From: Ramlibacter montanisoli
GTDB taxonomy: Bacteria; Pseudomonadota; Gammaproteobacteria; Burkholderiales; Burkholderiaceae_C
Assembly (NCBI RefSeq): GCF_013087525.1
Contig: NZ_JABFCS010000002.1
Span: 62,001-126,000, forward strand
DNA: 64,000 nt
Direction: 5' to 3'
In this document: in pieces, positions 37,926 to 49,598 of the stretch
Layout: the number at the start of each line of letters is the position of its first letter
How positions within the stretch are numbered: position 1 is the stretch's first letter
Made by a program: the position numbers and the translations under genes
The notes under the pieces: model-generated
The model's database searches: none
The model's input: the letters and a program-made list of their open reading frames with translations, nothing else
Told to the model about the DNA's origin: nothing

Positions 37926-38912
37926 TCAGTTGGCCTTCACGCCGGCCTTCACCAGCAGGCTGCCCAGGGTGTCGATCTCGTGGCGCAGGTGGGCGCGCAG
38001 CGACGCGGGGGTGGCCTGCTCCACCCCCACGGCGGAGATTCCCATGCCCTCCAGCCTGGCCCGCAACTCGGGGTCGGCCACGGCCTTCTGCAGGGCGGCG
38101 GTCAGTTGATCCAGCACCGGCCTGGGCGTGCCCTTGGGCGCGTACAGGCCGAAGGAGATGTTGATGTCGAAGCCCTGCACGCCCGCTTCGGAGATCGCCG
38201 GGACGGCCGGCAGCGAGGGCAGGCGCGCCTTGCCCGCGGCGGCGTAGGCCTTGATCCGGCCGGCCTTCACCGGCGGCACCGTGCCGGAGGTCTGGTCGCA
38301 CAGCACGTCCACCTGCCCGCCCATCAGGTCGTTGAGCGCGGGGCCGGTCCCCTTGTACGGGATCTCGTTGAGCTTCACGTTCAGCGCGCTCATCATCATC
38401 AGCCCGCACAGGTGCGAGGCCGAGCCGACGCCGGCGTGCGCGAGGCTCACCCGCGGGCCGTTGGCGCGCAGGTAGGCGATGAACTCGTCGAGGTCCCTGG
38501 CCGGGAAGTCGTTGCGCGTGACGATCACCATCGGCCCGTTGGTGGCCGAGCCGATCGGCTCGAAATCGTCCACCGGGTGGTAGGGCAGGCCCTTGTACAT
38601 GGCCAGGTTGGTGGCGTGGCTCACGTGGATCATCAGCAGCGTGTAGCCGTCGGGCGCCGAACGCGCGACCTTGGCGGTGCCTATGGTCCCGGAGGCGCCC
38701 GCGGGGTTGTCCACCACGATCTGCTGGCCCAGCGTCTTCTGCATGGCCGCGGCGAACACGCGCGTGATGGTGTCGCCTGGCCCGCCCGGCGCATAGGGCA
38801 TCACCATGGTGATCGGCCGCGAGGGCCAGGCCTGGGCAGCGGCGGCGGCCGCGGCCAGCGCGAACGAAACGGCGGCGAGCGCGCGAACGCAGCGGAACAC
38901 GGACGACGGCAT
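37926..38912 (-). CDS. Bug-type tripartite tricarboxylate receptor (TctC family)
   Basis: A 328-residue periplasmic receptor with a long Ala-rich signal peptide (cleavage near AAAQA, residue 27) and the Bug signatures PITMVMPYAPGG and GLYAPKGTPRPVLDQL. Members bind carboxylates and hand them to TctAB or to sensors. It stands between dcd and guaD, away from tctBA at 19871-21886, and might serve that transporter. The ligand is unknown. Confidence 0.9.
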   Translation of the reverse strand: MPSSVFRCVRALAAVSFALAAAAAAAQAWPSRPITMVMPYAPGGPGDTITRVFAAAMQKTLGQQIVVDNPAGASGTIGTAKVARSAPDGYTLLMIHVSHATNLAMYKGLPYHPVDDFEPIGSATNGPMVIVTRNDFPARDLDEFIAYLRANGPRVSLAHAGVGSASHLCGLMMMSALNVKLNEIPYKGTGPALNDLMGGQVDVLCDQTSGTVPPVKAGRIKAYAAAGKARLPSLPAVPAISEAGVQGFDINISFGLYAPKGTPRPVLDQLTAALQKAVADPELRARLEGMGISAVGVEQATPASLRAHLRHEIDTLGSLLVKAGVKAN

Positions 38913-38937
38913 GGCTTCCCCCTGGTGCGGGGACAGT

Positions 38938-40248
38938 CTATGCAGCCGAAGCCCCGCCCCTGCTGGTGCTTACCCCATCCACCACCACCTGTTCCACCAC
39001 CCGGTCGTCGCCCAGGACGATCAGCGAGAACAGCAGCTCGTCCAGGTTGCGCGCGTTGCGCACCTTGCGTGCCAGCAGCGGGGTGGCCTGCGGATCGAGC
39101 ACCAGGAAGTCGGCCTCGCAGCCGGGCCGCAGGTTGCCGATCACGCCCGAAAGTCCCAGGGCTTCCGCCGCGCCCGCGGTGTGCTGCCACCAGAGGTGCT
39201 GCGGGCCAAGGCTGATCCCGGGCTTGGTCTGCCCTTCCCGGCCGACGTAGTAGGCCGCCAGCATGGTGTGGAAGGGGCTGAAGCTGGTGCCGCCGCCGAC
39301 GTCGCTGGCCAGCCCGAAGCGGAAGCCCACGCGCAGCGCGCCTTCGTAGTCGAAGAAGCCGCTGCCCAGGAACAGGTTGCTGGTGGGGCTGACCGCGGCT
39401 GCGGCACCGGTGTCGCGCATCAGCGCGCGGTCCTCGTCGTCGAAGTGGATGCAGTGCGCGTAGATCGCGCGTTCGCGCATCAGCCCGAAGTCCTGGTAGA
39501 TCGACAGATAGCTGCGCGCCGCGGGAAAGAGCTCGCGCGCCCAGCGGATCTCCTCCTTGTTCTCGGCGACGTGCGACTGGATCCAGACATCGGGATGGCT
39601 TGCCGCCAGATCACCGGCGCCGCGCAGCTGCGCTTCGCTGCAGCTCGGGGCGAAGCGTGGCGTGATCGCATAGCCGAGCCGGCTGCGCCCGTGCCAGCGC
39701 CGGATCAGGGCCTCGGTGTCCAGCAGCGACTGTTCGGTGTCGTCGCGCACGCCGTCGGGTGAGTGCCGGTCCTGCAGCACCTTGCCGGCCATCATGCGCA
39801 GCCCGCGCCGTTCGCTCGCCTCCATCAGCGCGTCCACCGAATGCGGATGCGAGGTGCAGAAGGCCAGCGCACTGGTCACGCCGTTGCGCAGCAACTCGTC
39901 GAGGAAGACCTCGGCCATCTCCACCGCATACGCGTGGTCCGCGAAGCGCGCTTCGTGCGGGAAGGTGTAGTCCTCCAGCCAGGGCAGCAGGCCTTCGGCC
40001 GGCGAGCCGATCACGTCGGTCTGCGGGAAGTGGACGTGCAGGTCGATGAAGCCGGGCGCCAGGATGCGTCCCGGCAGGTGCGTGACCGCGATGCCCGGGT
40101 AGTTCGCCGCCAGCGCCCCGTAAGCGCCTGCCGCGCGGATCACCTTGCGGCCCGCGGCGTCCGGCCCCACTACGAGCAGGCCGTCCTCCTCGTAGCGGGC
40201 GGAGCCGTCGTCGGCGAAATTCAGCAGGGCGGCGCGGTACGCGTGCAT
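38938..40248 (-). CDS. guaD: guanine deaminase
   Basis: A 436-residue amidohydrolase that turns guanine into xanthine. Zinc ligands are visible in GFIDLHVHFPQ near residue 70, QSHVAENKEE near 235, YAHCIH near 270 and ASDVGGGTS near 320. The FPQTDVIGSPAEGLLPWLE stretch (19 residues) is typical of GuaD. It follows the BMP receptor gene by five bases and supplies substrate for the xanthine dehydrogenase at 53304-57076. Confidence 0.95.
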   Translation of the reverse strand: MHAYRAALLNFADDGSARYEEDGLLVVGPDAAGRKVIRAAGAYGALAANYPGIAVTHLPGRILAPGFIDLHVHFPQTDVIGSPAEGLLPWLEDYTFPHEARFADHAYAVEMAEVFLDELLRNGVTSALAFCTSHPHSVDALMEASERRGLRMMAGKVLQDRHSPDGVRDDTEQSLLDTEALIRRWHGRSRLGYAITPRFAPSCSEAQLRGAGDLAASHPDVWIQSHVAENKEEIRWARELFPAARSYLSIYQDFGLMRERAIYAHCIHFDDEDRALMRDTGAAAAVSPTSNLFLGSGFFDYEGALRVGFRFGLASDVGGGTSFSPFHTMLAAYYVGREGQTKPGISLGPQHLWWQHTAGAAEALGLSGVIGNLRPGCEADFLVLDPQATPLLARKVRNARNLDELLFSLIVLGDDRVVEQVVVDGVSTSRGGASAA

Positions 40249-40253
40249 CCGCC

Positions 40254-41327
40254 TTATTGTGCGACCTTCCCCTGCACGCCCGATACGAGAAACTTCATGG
40301 ACAGTATCTGTTCGTCCGTCAGGGCCTCGCCCTTGGCCGCCACCGGCTTGCCTTCGTTGTCGGCGATCGGGCCCGTGAAGGGACGCAGCTTGCCGGCGGC
40401 GATGTCCTTCTGGCGCGCCAGCACCTCCTCCTGCACCGCCTTGGGCACCTTGCTGCCGAAGTAGCCGACGCGGATCATCCCTTCCTTCACGCCGCCCCAG
40501 ACCTTGCCGGTCTTCCAGCTGCCGTCCAGCGCCGCCTTCGTGCGGCGCGTGTAGTAGTCGCCCCACTGGTGCGTCACGGCGACCACCTGGGCGTCGGGCG
40601 CCACCTTGCGCATGTCGGAGTGGTAGGCCACCGCCAGCCTGCCGCGCTCCTGCGCCGCGGCCATCACCGCCGTCGATGCGGTGTGGAAGGCCAGCACGTC
40701 CGCGCCCTGGTCCATCAGCGCCATCGCTGCGTCGCGCTCCTTGCCGGGGTCGAACCAGGCGTTGAGCCAGATCACCTTCACCTGCGCCTGCGGGTTCACC
40801 GAGCGCATGCCCAGCGTGAAGGCGTTGATGCCCTGCAGCACCTCGGGGATGGGGAAGCCCGCGACGTAGCCGGCCTGGTTCGTCTTCGTCATGCGGCCGG
40901 CGGCGATGCCGGCCAGATAGCGGCCCTCGTAATAGCGCGCATTGGCCGCAGCGACGTTGGCCGCCGTCTTGTAGCCGGTGATGGATTCGAAGCGGACGTC
41001 GGGGAAGTCCTTGGCGACCTTCAGCGTGGGCTCCATGTAACCGAAGCTCGGCGTGAAGATCAGCTTGTGGCCTGTGGACGCGAGGTCGCGGATGACGCGT
41101 TCGGCATCGGGACCCTCAGGCACGTTCTCCACGAAGGAAGTCTTCACGCGGGTGCCGAGCGCGGCCTGCACCGCCTGCCGGCCTTCCTCGTGCTGGCGCA
41201 CCCAGCCGGCATCGGTGAGGGGCGCGACGTACACGAAGCCGACCTTCAGCGGCTCGTTCTTCTGCGCGTGGGAGGGAAAGGCAATGCAACTGGCCGCCAA
41301 TGCCATGGCGGCGAGGTTTTTGTACAT
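40254..41327 (-). CDS. BMP-family nucleoside/purine-binding protein
   Basis: A 357-residue periplasmic receptor of the basic-membrane-protein (PnrA/NupA-like) family. The signal peptide is cleaved near PSHAQ (residue 22); it lacks a good lipobox. Family segments are GFVYVAPLTDAGW, FTPSFGYMEP and ESITGYKT. Such receptors feed purine nucleosides or bases to the ABC transporter encoded at 48676-52261. AGAGGAA precedes the ATG. It is transcribed with guaD (five-base gap), linking it to guanine use. Confidence 0.9.
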   Translation of the reverse strand: MYKNLAAMALAASCIAFPSHAQKNEPLKVGFVYVAPLTDAGWVRQHEEGRQAVQAALGTRVKTSFVENVPEGPDAERVIRDLASTGHKLIFTPSFGYMEPTLKVAKDFPDVRFESITGYKTAANVAAANARYYEGRYLAGIAAGRMTKTNQAGYVAGFPIPEVLQGINAFTLGMRSVNPQAQVKVIWLNAWFDPGKERDAAMALMDQGADVLAFHTASTAVMAAAQERGRLAVAYHSDMRKVAPDAQVVAVTHQWGDYYTRRTKAALDGSWKTGKVWGGVKEGMIRVGYFGSKVPKAVQEEVLARQKDIAAGKLRPFTGPIADNEGKPVAAKGEALTDEQILSMKFLVSGVQGKVAQ

Positions 41328-41356
41328 GGTGTTCCTCTACATGGCCCCGGAGCGTG

Positions 41357-41385
41357 GAAAAGAAAAAGGCCGCCGGGGCGCGACC
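41357..41385 (-). terminator. Rho-independent terminator between the unknown 338-aa gene and the BMP gene
   Basis: On the minus strand GGTCGC pairs with GCGGCC (one wobble) around a six-base loop, followed by TTTTTCTTTT. It separates transcription of the gene at 41441-42457 from the BMP-guaD unit downstream. Confidence 0.7.
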
Positions 41386-41440
41386 TCATGGCTGCGATTG
41401 TATTCGGGGCCGCGGGGGCCCGCCGGCCGCGGCTTCGGGG

Positions 41441-42457
41441 CTAGCGCCGGGTCTCGGGCTCCAGCGCCGCCGGAAGCGTGGGACGCTCCTCGCCGGCGCG
41501 TCCCTGGAAGGCGGAGAAGGGCTGCAAGTCCTCCTGCGGGAACATCGACTGCCGCAGCTCGCTTTCCGACTCGGCCTCGCGCACGTGCCGCGTCGCACCC
41601 TTGGCGGCGCGCCGCGGGTTGGTGGTGACCGCGCCGGCGTAGTACAGGACGGCCAGCGTCTTCGCCAGGCTGTCCTCGGCCAGCCCCACGTTCTGCTGCA
41701 GCTGGCGGAAGGTGTGCGGCTCGGCGCCCAGCTCCGACAGGACCGCGTAGTGCGATTCCTTCAGCAGGCGCTGCGGCACGCGCGGAATGGCGCGGAAGAA
41801 GATGGTCGCACGGCGATAGCGGTCCGGCAGCAGCTCGGTGTCCACCCGGTTCACGTAGTTCCACAGGACTTCGGCGAAGCTGGTGGTGAAGAACTGCGGC
41901 GGCACGCCGCCCGCCGCCCGCGGCAGCGGCCGCCACTCCGCCCCTTCCAGGTGGGGCGGCAGCATGTTGAGGTCGAGGCCGATCGCGCCGCCCATGTTCA
42001 CCACGGCGACCAGCCGGCCGCGCTGCGTGACGTGGTAGGTCGTGCCGGTCAGGCCCGGCAGGCGCTCGGCGATCTCGTGCCCCAGCGCCAGCTGCATCAC
42101 CAGCGGGTGCAGCACCGACTGCGCGCGGCGCAGGGCCTTGTCGACGCTGGGTGCGGAGTGCAGGTCCAGCACCAGGGGCACGCGGATGCGTTCGTCCGCA
42201 AGCGGCAGGGTGAAGAAGGTCGGCCGGTCCAGCGCCTGCAGGTCCAGCGTCATCGCCGGCGCCGTCGCTCCCGGGGCCACGCTCACGAGTTCGTCGTAGA
42301 GGAAGCGCGCGGCTTCGCCATTGACCCACAGGGCGTCGGCGTCCGCGGCACTCGCGTGCTCCCACGTCAGCACGGCGCTGCGCGTGCGCAGCAGGGCATG
42401 CAGGTACTCTTCGCGCGGGAATCCCACCAGTCCCATGCGCAGCCGGGGTTTGATCAT
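41441..42457 (-). CDS. conserved hypothetical protein (338 aa)
   Basis: A 338-residue soluble protein with no signal peptide that I do not recognise. The N-terminal region has alternating strands and helices (LRMGLVGFPREEYLHALL). The C-terminal third resembles a winged helix (LKESHYAVLSELGAEP, then a hydrophobic LAKTLAVLYYAGAV). It could be a sensor or regulator. It is divergent from the ThDP enzyme gene with a 207-base gap. Earlier in-frame ATG codons exist; the chosen one at 42457 begins MIKPRLRMG. Confidence 0.65.
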   Translation of the reverse strand: MIKPRLRMGLVGFPREEYLHALLRTRSAVLTWEHASAADADALWVNGEAARFLYDELVSVAPGATAPAMTLDLQALDRPTFFTLPLADERIRVPLVLDLHSAPSVDKALRRAQSVLHPLVMQLALGHEIAERLPGLTGTTYHVTQRGRLVAVVNMGGAIGLDLNMLPPHLEGAEWRPLPRAAGGVPPQFFTTSFAEVLWNYVNRVDTELLPDRYRRATIFFRAIPRVPQRLLKESHYAVLSELGAEPHTFRQLQQNVGLAEDSLAKTLAVLYYAGAVTTNPRRAAKGATRHVREAESESELRQSMFPQEDLQPFSAFQGRAGEERPTLPAALEPETRR

Positions 42458-42664
42458 GTGACGACTTTCTTCTTCTTGCTCGTTGACCGGGGAGATGCGG
42501 CCATGCGCCATTGGACTGGAACGGGCCGGCGCTGTATCCCCCGTTTGGATGAGTCCCGGCACTGCGGGACGGGGCTCGTGAACAAGTTGGCAAAGGCCCG
42601 CAGCCCCGGATCATGCGCGCCCGCTTCGTATACTGAAAGAGCACGGTTATTCCCCGGAGACCGA

Positions 42665-44359
42665 ATGAACACGATGAACGGCGCCGACGCCCTGGTGCGC
42701 ATGCTGCAGCTCAACGGCGTGAAGCACATCTTCGGCCTGTGCGGCGACACCAGCCTGCCCTTCTACGATGCCATGGCGCGCCTGGACCACGGCATTGACC
42801 ACGTGCTCACGCGCGACGAGCGCAGCGCAGCCTACATGGCCGACGGCTATGCCCGCGTGACCGGCCAGCCCGGCGTGTGCGAAGGGCCGAGCGGCGGCGG
42901 CGCGACCTACCTGCTGCCGGGACTGGTGGAAGCGAACGAATCCGCCATCCCCGTGCTGGGCATCACCTCGGACGTGTCGGTCGGCGCGCGCGGCAAGTTC
43001 CCGCTGACCGAGCTGGACCAGCAGGCGCTGTACGCACCGCTGACCAAGTGGAACACCACCATCGACCGGGTGGACCAGATCCCGCACGCGGTGCGCACCG
43101 CCTTCCGCGCCATGACGACCGGCCGGCCCGGCGCGACCCACATCTGCCTGCCCTACGACGTGCAGAAGCACATGCTCGATCCGGCGGAAGTCTGGGCGCA
43201 GCCCGGGCACGATCGCTTTCCCGCCTACCGCTTCGCGCCCGATCCGCGGGACGTGGAGCGCGCGGCGGACCAGCTGGTGGCGGCGCGCGCGCCGGTCTTC
43301 GTCTGCGGCGGCGGCGTGCTGCTCTCCGGCGGAACGACCGAGCTGGAAACGCTGGCCACCTTGCTCGACGCGCCGGTGTGCAGCAGCGTCAGCGGCAACG
43401 GCACCCTGCCAGGCGCGCACCCGCTGAACGTCGGCGTGATCGGCACCAATGGCGGCGTCGAAGCCACGCGCGAGGTGATCGCGCAGGCCGACCTGGTGCT
43501 GTTCATCGGCGCGCGGGCCGGCTCCACCACCACCGAGCACTGGAAGATGCCCTCGCGCGAGGTCGCCATCCTGCACCTGGACATCGACCCGATGACGATC
43601 GCGACCAACTACCGCACCGACGTCGCGCTGGTGGGCGACGCCAAGCTCGGCCTGGCCGCGCTGGCAGCGGCCGTGCGGGCGCGCATCGCGCACCGCCCTG
43701 CCGGCCGGGCCGACGGCCGCGCGCTGGTCGCCCGCGCCCGCGCCGCCAAGCAGGCCTTCTTCGCGGGCCTGGCCGAATCGCGCGACCGGCCGATCAAGCC
43801 CGAGAGCGTGGTCGATGCGCTGAACAAGCTGCTGCCGGCGGACGCGATCGTCGTCGCCGATCCCGGCACGCCCTGCCCTTACTTCTCCGCCTACTTCAAC
43901 GCGCCCCAGGCCGGCCGCCACTTCATCACCAATCGCGCGCACGGCGCCCTGGGCTTCTCCATGTCCGCCGCCGTCGGCGCGCAGTTCGGCCGGCCGGATG
44001 CGACGGTGGTGTCGGTGATGGGCGACGGCAGCTTCGGCTTCACCTGCGGCGAGCTGGAGACCATCGTGCGGCGCGGCATCCCGCTGAAGATGATCGTGTT
44101 CTCCAACGCGGTGTTCGGCTGGATCAAGGCGAGCCAGAAGACCGGCTACGGCCAGCGCTACTTCTCGGTGGATTTCAACCGCACCGACCACGCCCGCGTC
44201 GCCGAGGCCTTCGGCGTGAAGGCCTGGCGCGTGGAGGACCCGGCCGAGGTCCACGGCGCGATCAAGGCGGCCTTGCTGCACGACGGCCCGGCGCTGGTGG
44301 ACGTGGTGTCGCAGGAACTGCAGGACACCGCCGTGCCGGTCAGCCAGTGGATGGGCTGA
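42665..44359 (+). CDS. thiamine-diphosphate-dependent enzyme, acetolactate-synthase-like
   Basis: A 564-residue ThDP enzyme with three domains. The activating Glu is in RDERSAAYMADGYAR near residue 50, and the cofactor-binding MGDGSFGF to FSNAVFGW (GDG and N) lies at about residues 450-485. Middle-domain residues fit the acetolactate synthase/glyoxylate carboligase/oxalyl decarboxylase superfamily. The exact reaction is not clear; the loop after the GDG motif differs from IlvB. Upstream there is a possible -10 TATACT at 42629. TctC-like and VOC genes follow. Confidence 0.85.
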   Translation: MNTMNGADALVRMLQLNGVKHIFGLCGDTSLPFYDAMARLDHGIDHVLTRDERSAAYMADGYARVTGQPGVCEGPSGGGATYLLPGLVEANESAIPVLGITSDVSVGARGKFPLTELDQQALYAPLTKWNTTIDRVDQIPHAVRTAFRAMTTGRPGATHICLPYDVQKHMLDPAEVWAQPGHDRFPAYRFAPDPRDVERAADQLVAARAPVFVCGGGVLLSGGTTELETLATLLDAPVCSSVSGNGTLPGAHPLNVGVIGTNGGVEATREVIAQADLVLFIGARAGSTTTEHWKMPSREVAILHLDIDPMTIATNYRTDVALVGDAKLGLAALAAAVRARIAHRPAGRADGRALVARARAAKQAFFAGLAESRDRPIKPESVVDALNKLLPADAIVVADPGTPCPYFSAYFNAPQAGRHFITNRAHGALGFSMSAAVGAQFGRPDATVVSVMGDGSFGFTCGELETIVRRGIPLKMIVFSNAVFGWIKASQKTGYGQRYFSVDFNRTDHARVAEAFGVKAWRVEDPAEVHGAIKAALLHDGPALVDVVSQELQDTAVPVSQWMG

Positions 44360-44397
44360 GCCGGCCGCTTCGAATCTCAACGACGAAAGGTCCTTCG

Positions 44398-45368
44398 ATG
44401 AGCAGCACCCGCATCAACCGGCGCCAGGCCCTGGCCGCCACCGCGGCCCTCGGATTCGGCACCGGCGCCTTCGCCCAGGCCGACGCGCCCGTGCGGCTGG
44501 TGGTCACCTTCCCGCCCGGCGGCAGCACCGACATCGCCGCGCGCATCCTGCAGCCGGAGCTTGCGAAGCGCATGGGCCGCACCGTGGTGGTGGACAACAA
44601 GCCCGGCGCGGCCAGCCAGATCGCGACCGACTTCGTCGCCAAGTCCGCGCCCAACGGCAACACGCTGCTGGTGAGTTTCGACACGCACGCGATCAACCCG
44701 ATCGCCAAGGCGAAGCTGCCCTACGACACCTTCAAGGACTTCGCCGGCGTCACGCTCGCGGTGCGCTTCCCGCTGGTGATCGGCGCCTCGGCCTCGGTGC
44801 AGGCGAAGGACCTGCGCGGCTTCCTCGAGGACGCGCGCCGGCAGCCGGCGAAGTTCAGCTATGCGTCCACCGGCGTGGGTTCCATGAACCACCTGGTGAT
44901 GGAGGACATCAAGCGCAAGGCCGGCGTCTACGTGCTGCACGTGCCCTACGGTGGCGGCGGGCCGGCGGTGCAGGCCGTGCTGGGCGACGTGTCGCAGCTC
45001 ACGCTCCTGAGTTATGCCGCGCTCAAGGGCCAGATCGCGGCCGGCAAGATCAAGCCGCTGGCCGTGACCGGCGCGAAACGCCTGCCCGACCTGCCCGACG
45101 TGCCCACCGTCGCGGAATCCGGCTTCCCCGGCTTCGAGGCCTATTCGTGGATCGGCATCTTCGCGCCTGCGGGGACGCCGCCGGAAACGCTGCGCAAGCT
45201 GACCGAGGATTTCCGCGCCACGCTCAATGCGCCCGAAGTCCACACGCGCCTGACGCAGGCCGGCTTCGAGGTGATGGCCACCGACGGCGCCGGTGCCGAG
45301 CGCCACGCGCGCCAGGAGTACGAGCGCTGGGGCGCCTTCGTGCGCAACACGAAACTGAAGCTGGAAGA

Positions 45369-45372
<4 letters not shown>
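44398..45372 (+). CDS. Bug-type tripartite tricarboxylate receptor with Tat-like signal (TctC family)
   Basis: A 324-residue receptor. The N-terminus NRRQALAATAAL carries a twin Arg before a hydrophobic core, cleaved near AFAQA, so export may use Tat. Bug signatures are VTFPPGGSTDIAARIL and IFAPAGTPPETLRKL. It is 38 bases after the ThDP enzyme, with AAAGG upstream of the ATG, and its stop overlaps the VOC gene start (GTGA). This suggests uptake of the same acid that the ThDP enzyme uses. Confidence 0.9.
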
Positions 45373-47324
<1,952 letters not shown>

Positions 47325-47428
47325 GTGATCCTCCCTTTGTCCCATGGATACAGCCCAACTATAGGCAGTGAGGGCTCGCTCGGCAATCAGTCCCTTGCGT
47401 AGGTCGAAGCACCCCTGGGGCGGACGTG

Positions 47429-47453
47429 AAAAAGGCCGCACGCGGCGGCCTTT
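47429..47453 (-). terminator. Rho-independent terminator after the BMP lipoprotein gene
   Basis: On the minus strand AAAGGCCGC and GCGGCCTTT pair around CGCGT, followed by TTTTT. It sits 17 bases beyond the BMP lipoprotein stop codon at 47470. Confidence 0.88.
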
Positions 47454-47469
47454 CGGGGGCAGGAGGCGC

Positions 47470-48638
47470 TTACTTCTTGTCGCCGCCCGGCACCTTGCCT
47501 TCACGCCCTTGACGTAGAAGTTGATGCCGCCCAGGAACTTGTCGTCCGCGGCGGCGTCCTTGGCCAGCATTTCCTTGCCGGTGTTGTCGGCGATCGGGCC
47601 CTTCCAGATCTGGAAGCTGCCGTCCTTCAGGCCGGCCTTGATGGTCTCGATCTTCTTCTTGGTGTCTTCCGGCACGTCGGCCGCGATGGACACCATGTCG
47701 ATCGCGCCTTCCTTGACGCCCCACCAGGTCTGGCCGGTCGCCCACTTGTTGTCCAGCGCGTCACGCACGGCCTTGATGTAGTACGGCGCCCAGTTGATGA
47801 CCGCCGAACCCAGGTGTGCCTTCGGGCCGTAGGCCGTCATGTCGCTGTCCCAGCCGAAGGCGCGCTTGCCCATCTTCTCCGCCGTCTGCAGCACGGCCGA
47901 CGAGTCGGTGTTCTGCATCAGCACGTCGGCGCCGCCGTTGATCAGCGCGGTGGCCGCTTCGGTTTCCTTCGGCGGGTTGAACCAGTCGCCGACCCACACG
48001 ACCTTGGTCTTGACCCTGGGGTTCACCGACTGCGCGCCGAGGGTGAAGTTGTTGATGTTGCGCACCACTTCGGGGATGGGGATCGAGCCGACCACGCCCA
48101 GCGTGTTGGTCTTGGTCATGGCGCCCGCGATCACCCCGGCCATGTACGCGCCTTCGTAGGTGCGGCTGTCGTAGGTGCGCATGTTGTCGGCCGTCTTGTA
48201 GCCTGTGGCATGCTCGAACTTCACGTCCTTGTGGTCGGCGGCGACCTTGAGCATCGGCTCCATGTAGCCGAAGGTGGTGCCGAAGATCAGCTTGTTGCCC
48301 TGGCCGACCATGTCGCGGATCACCCGCTCGGCGTCGGCGGACTCGGGCACCTTCTCCACGAAGCTGGTGACGACCTTGCTGCCGAACTCCTTCTCCACCG
48401 CCTTGCGGCCGTTGTCGTGCGCGAAGGTCCAGCCGCCGTCGCCGACGGGGCCAACGTAGGCGAAGGCGATCTTCAGCGGCGCGGCGGCGGGCGCCGGTGC
48501 GGCGGCCGGGGCTGCAGCGGTGGGCGCGGGTGCCGGCGCCGGGGCGGGCGTTTCCTGCTTGCTGCAGGCGGACAGGCCCGCGACGGCGGCCACCAGGGCG
48601 GCGGCCTGCAGCAGGGTACGTTTCTTCAGGTCGGTCAT
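47470..48638 (-). CDS. BMP-family lipoprotein, purine nucleoside receptor (frameshifted as read)
   Basis: A protein of about 389 residues with a lipobox (GLSACSK, Cys about residue 24), a Pro/Ala-rich linker, then a PnrA/BMP domain (FAYVGPVGDGGWTFAHD, FGTTFGYMEPML, HATGYKT). The frame breaks only 11 codons before the end, near 47498-47505; one added base gives VKGVEGKVPGGDKK. It is the receptor of the adjacent permease-ATPase set; the order receptor-last on the minus strand is natural. AAGGAACT precedes the ATG. Confidence 0.87.
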
Positions 48639-48675
48639 TCCAGTTCCTTGCGGGACGGTTTTGGGGAAACGGCGA

Positions 48676-49597
48676 TTATGAGCCGGGATAGAAAGGCTTT
48701 CCAAGGGAGGCCGGCATGTTGACCCGAATCCACGCGGGGTTGCGGGAGATCAGCGCCAGCACCACGATGGTGGCCACGTAGGGAAGCATGTTGAGGAATT
48801 CGCTCGGAAGCTCCACGCCGCTGCCCTGCAGGTGGAACTGCAGCATGGTGACGCCACCGAACAGGTAGGCTCCAAGCAACACGCGTGCCGGACGCCAGGT
48901 GGCGAAGGTGGTGAGCGCCAAGGCGATCCAGCCCTTGCCCGCCACCATGCCTTCGACCCACAGCGGCGTGTAGACGATGGAGATGTAGGCGCCCGACAGG
49001 CCGCACAGCGCGCCACCGGCCACCACCGCCATCAGCCGGATGCGGCGCACCGGATAACCGAGCGAATGCGCCGATTCGGGCGACTCGCCCACCGAGCGCA
49101 GCACCAGTCCCGAGCGCGACTTGTAGAGGAACCACACCAGCCAGGCCACCAGCGCGATGGCGAGATAGACGATCGGGTGCTGGCGGAACAGCGCGGGCCC
49201 CAGCACCGGGATGTCGCCCAGCAGCGGCAGCGAGAAGTGCGGCCGCTCGGGCGCTTTTCTCCTGCACGTAGGCGATGCCGGCGAAGGCGGAGAAGCCCGC
49301 CCCGAACAGGCTGAGCGCCAGGCCCGTGGCGTACTGGTTGGTGTTCATCCAGATCACCAGCAGGCCAAAGGCCGCAGCGAGCAGCGCACCCGCGCCCATG
49401 CCGGCGAGGAAGCCGAACCAGTCGCTGCCCGTGTGCACCACCGCGGCGAATCCGGCGATCGCGGCGCACAGCATCATGCCCTCGGCGCCGAGGTTGACGA
49501 TGCCGGCCTTCTCGTTGATCAACAGCCCCAGCGCGGCGATCGCCAGCACGGTGCCGGCGTTGAGCATGGAGGCGAACAGGAGTGCGTAGCTGTCCAT
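48676..49597 (-). CDS. nucleoside ABC transporter permease 2 (frameshifted as read)
   Basis: A protein of about 306 residues of the YufQ/NupC-like BPD_transp_2 family with eight or more helices. It begins MDSYALLFASMLNAGTVLAI and ends in NPAWIRVNMPASLGKPF. A run of four T (49255-49258) breaks the frame; removing one gives YVQEKAPERPHFSLPLLG, the natural join. It starts one base after the partner permease. The substrate is inferred as purine nucleosides or bases from the BMP receptor. Confidence 0.84.
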
Positions 49598-49598
49598 G

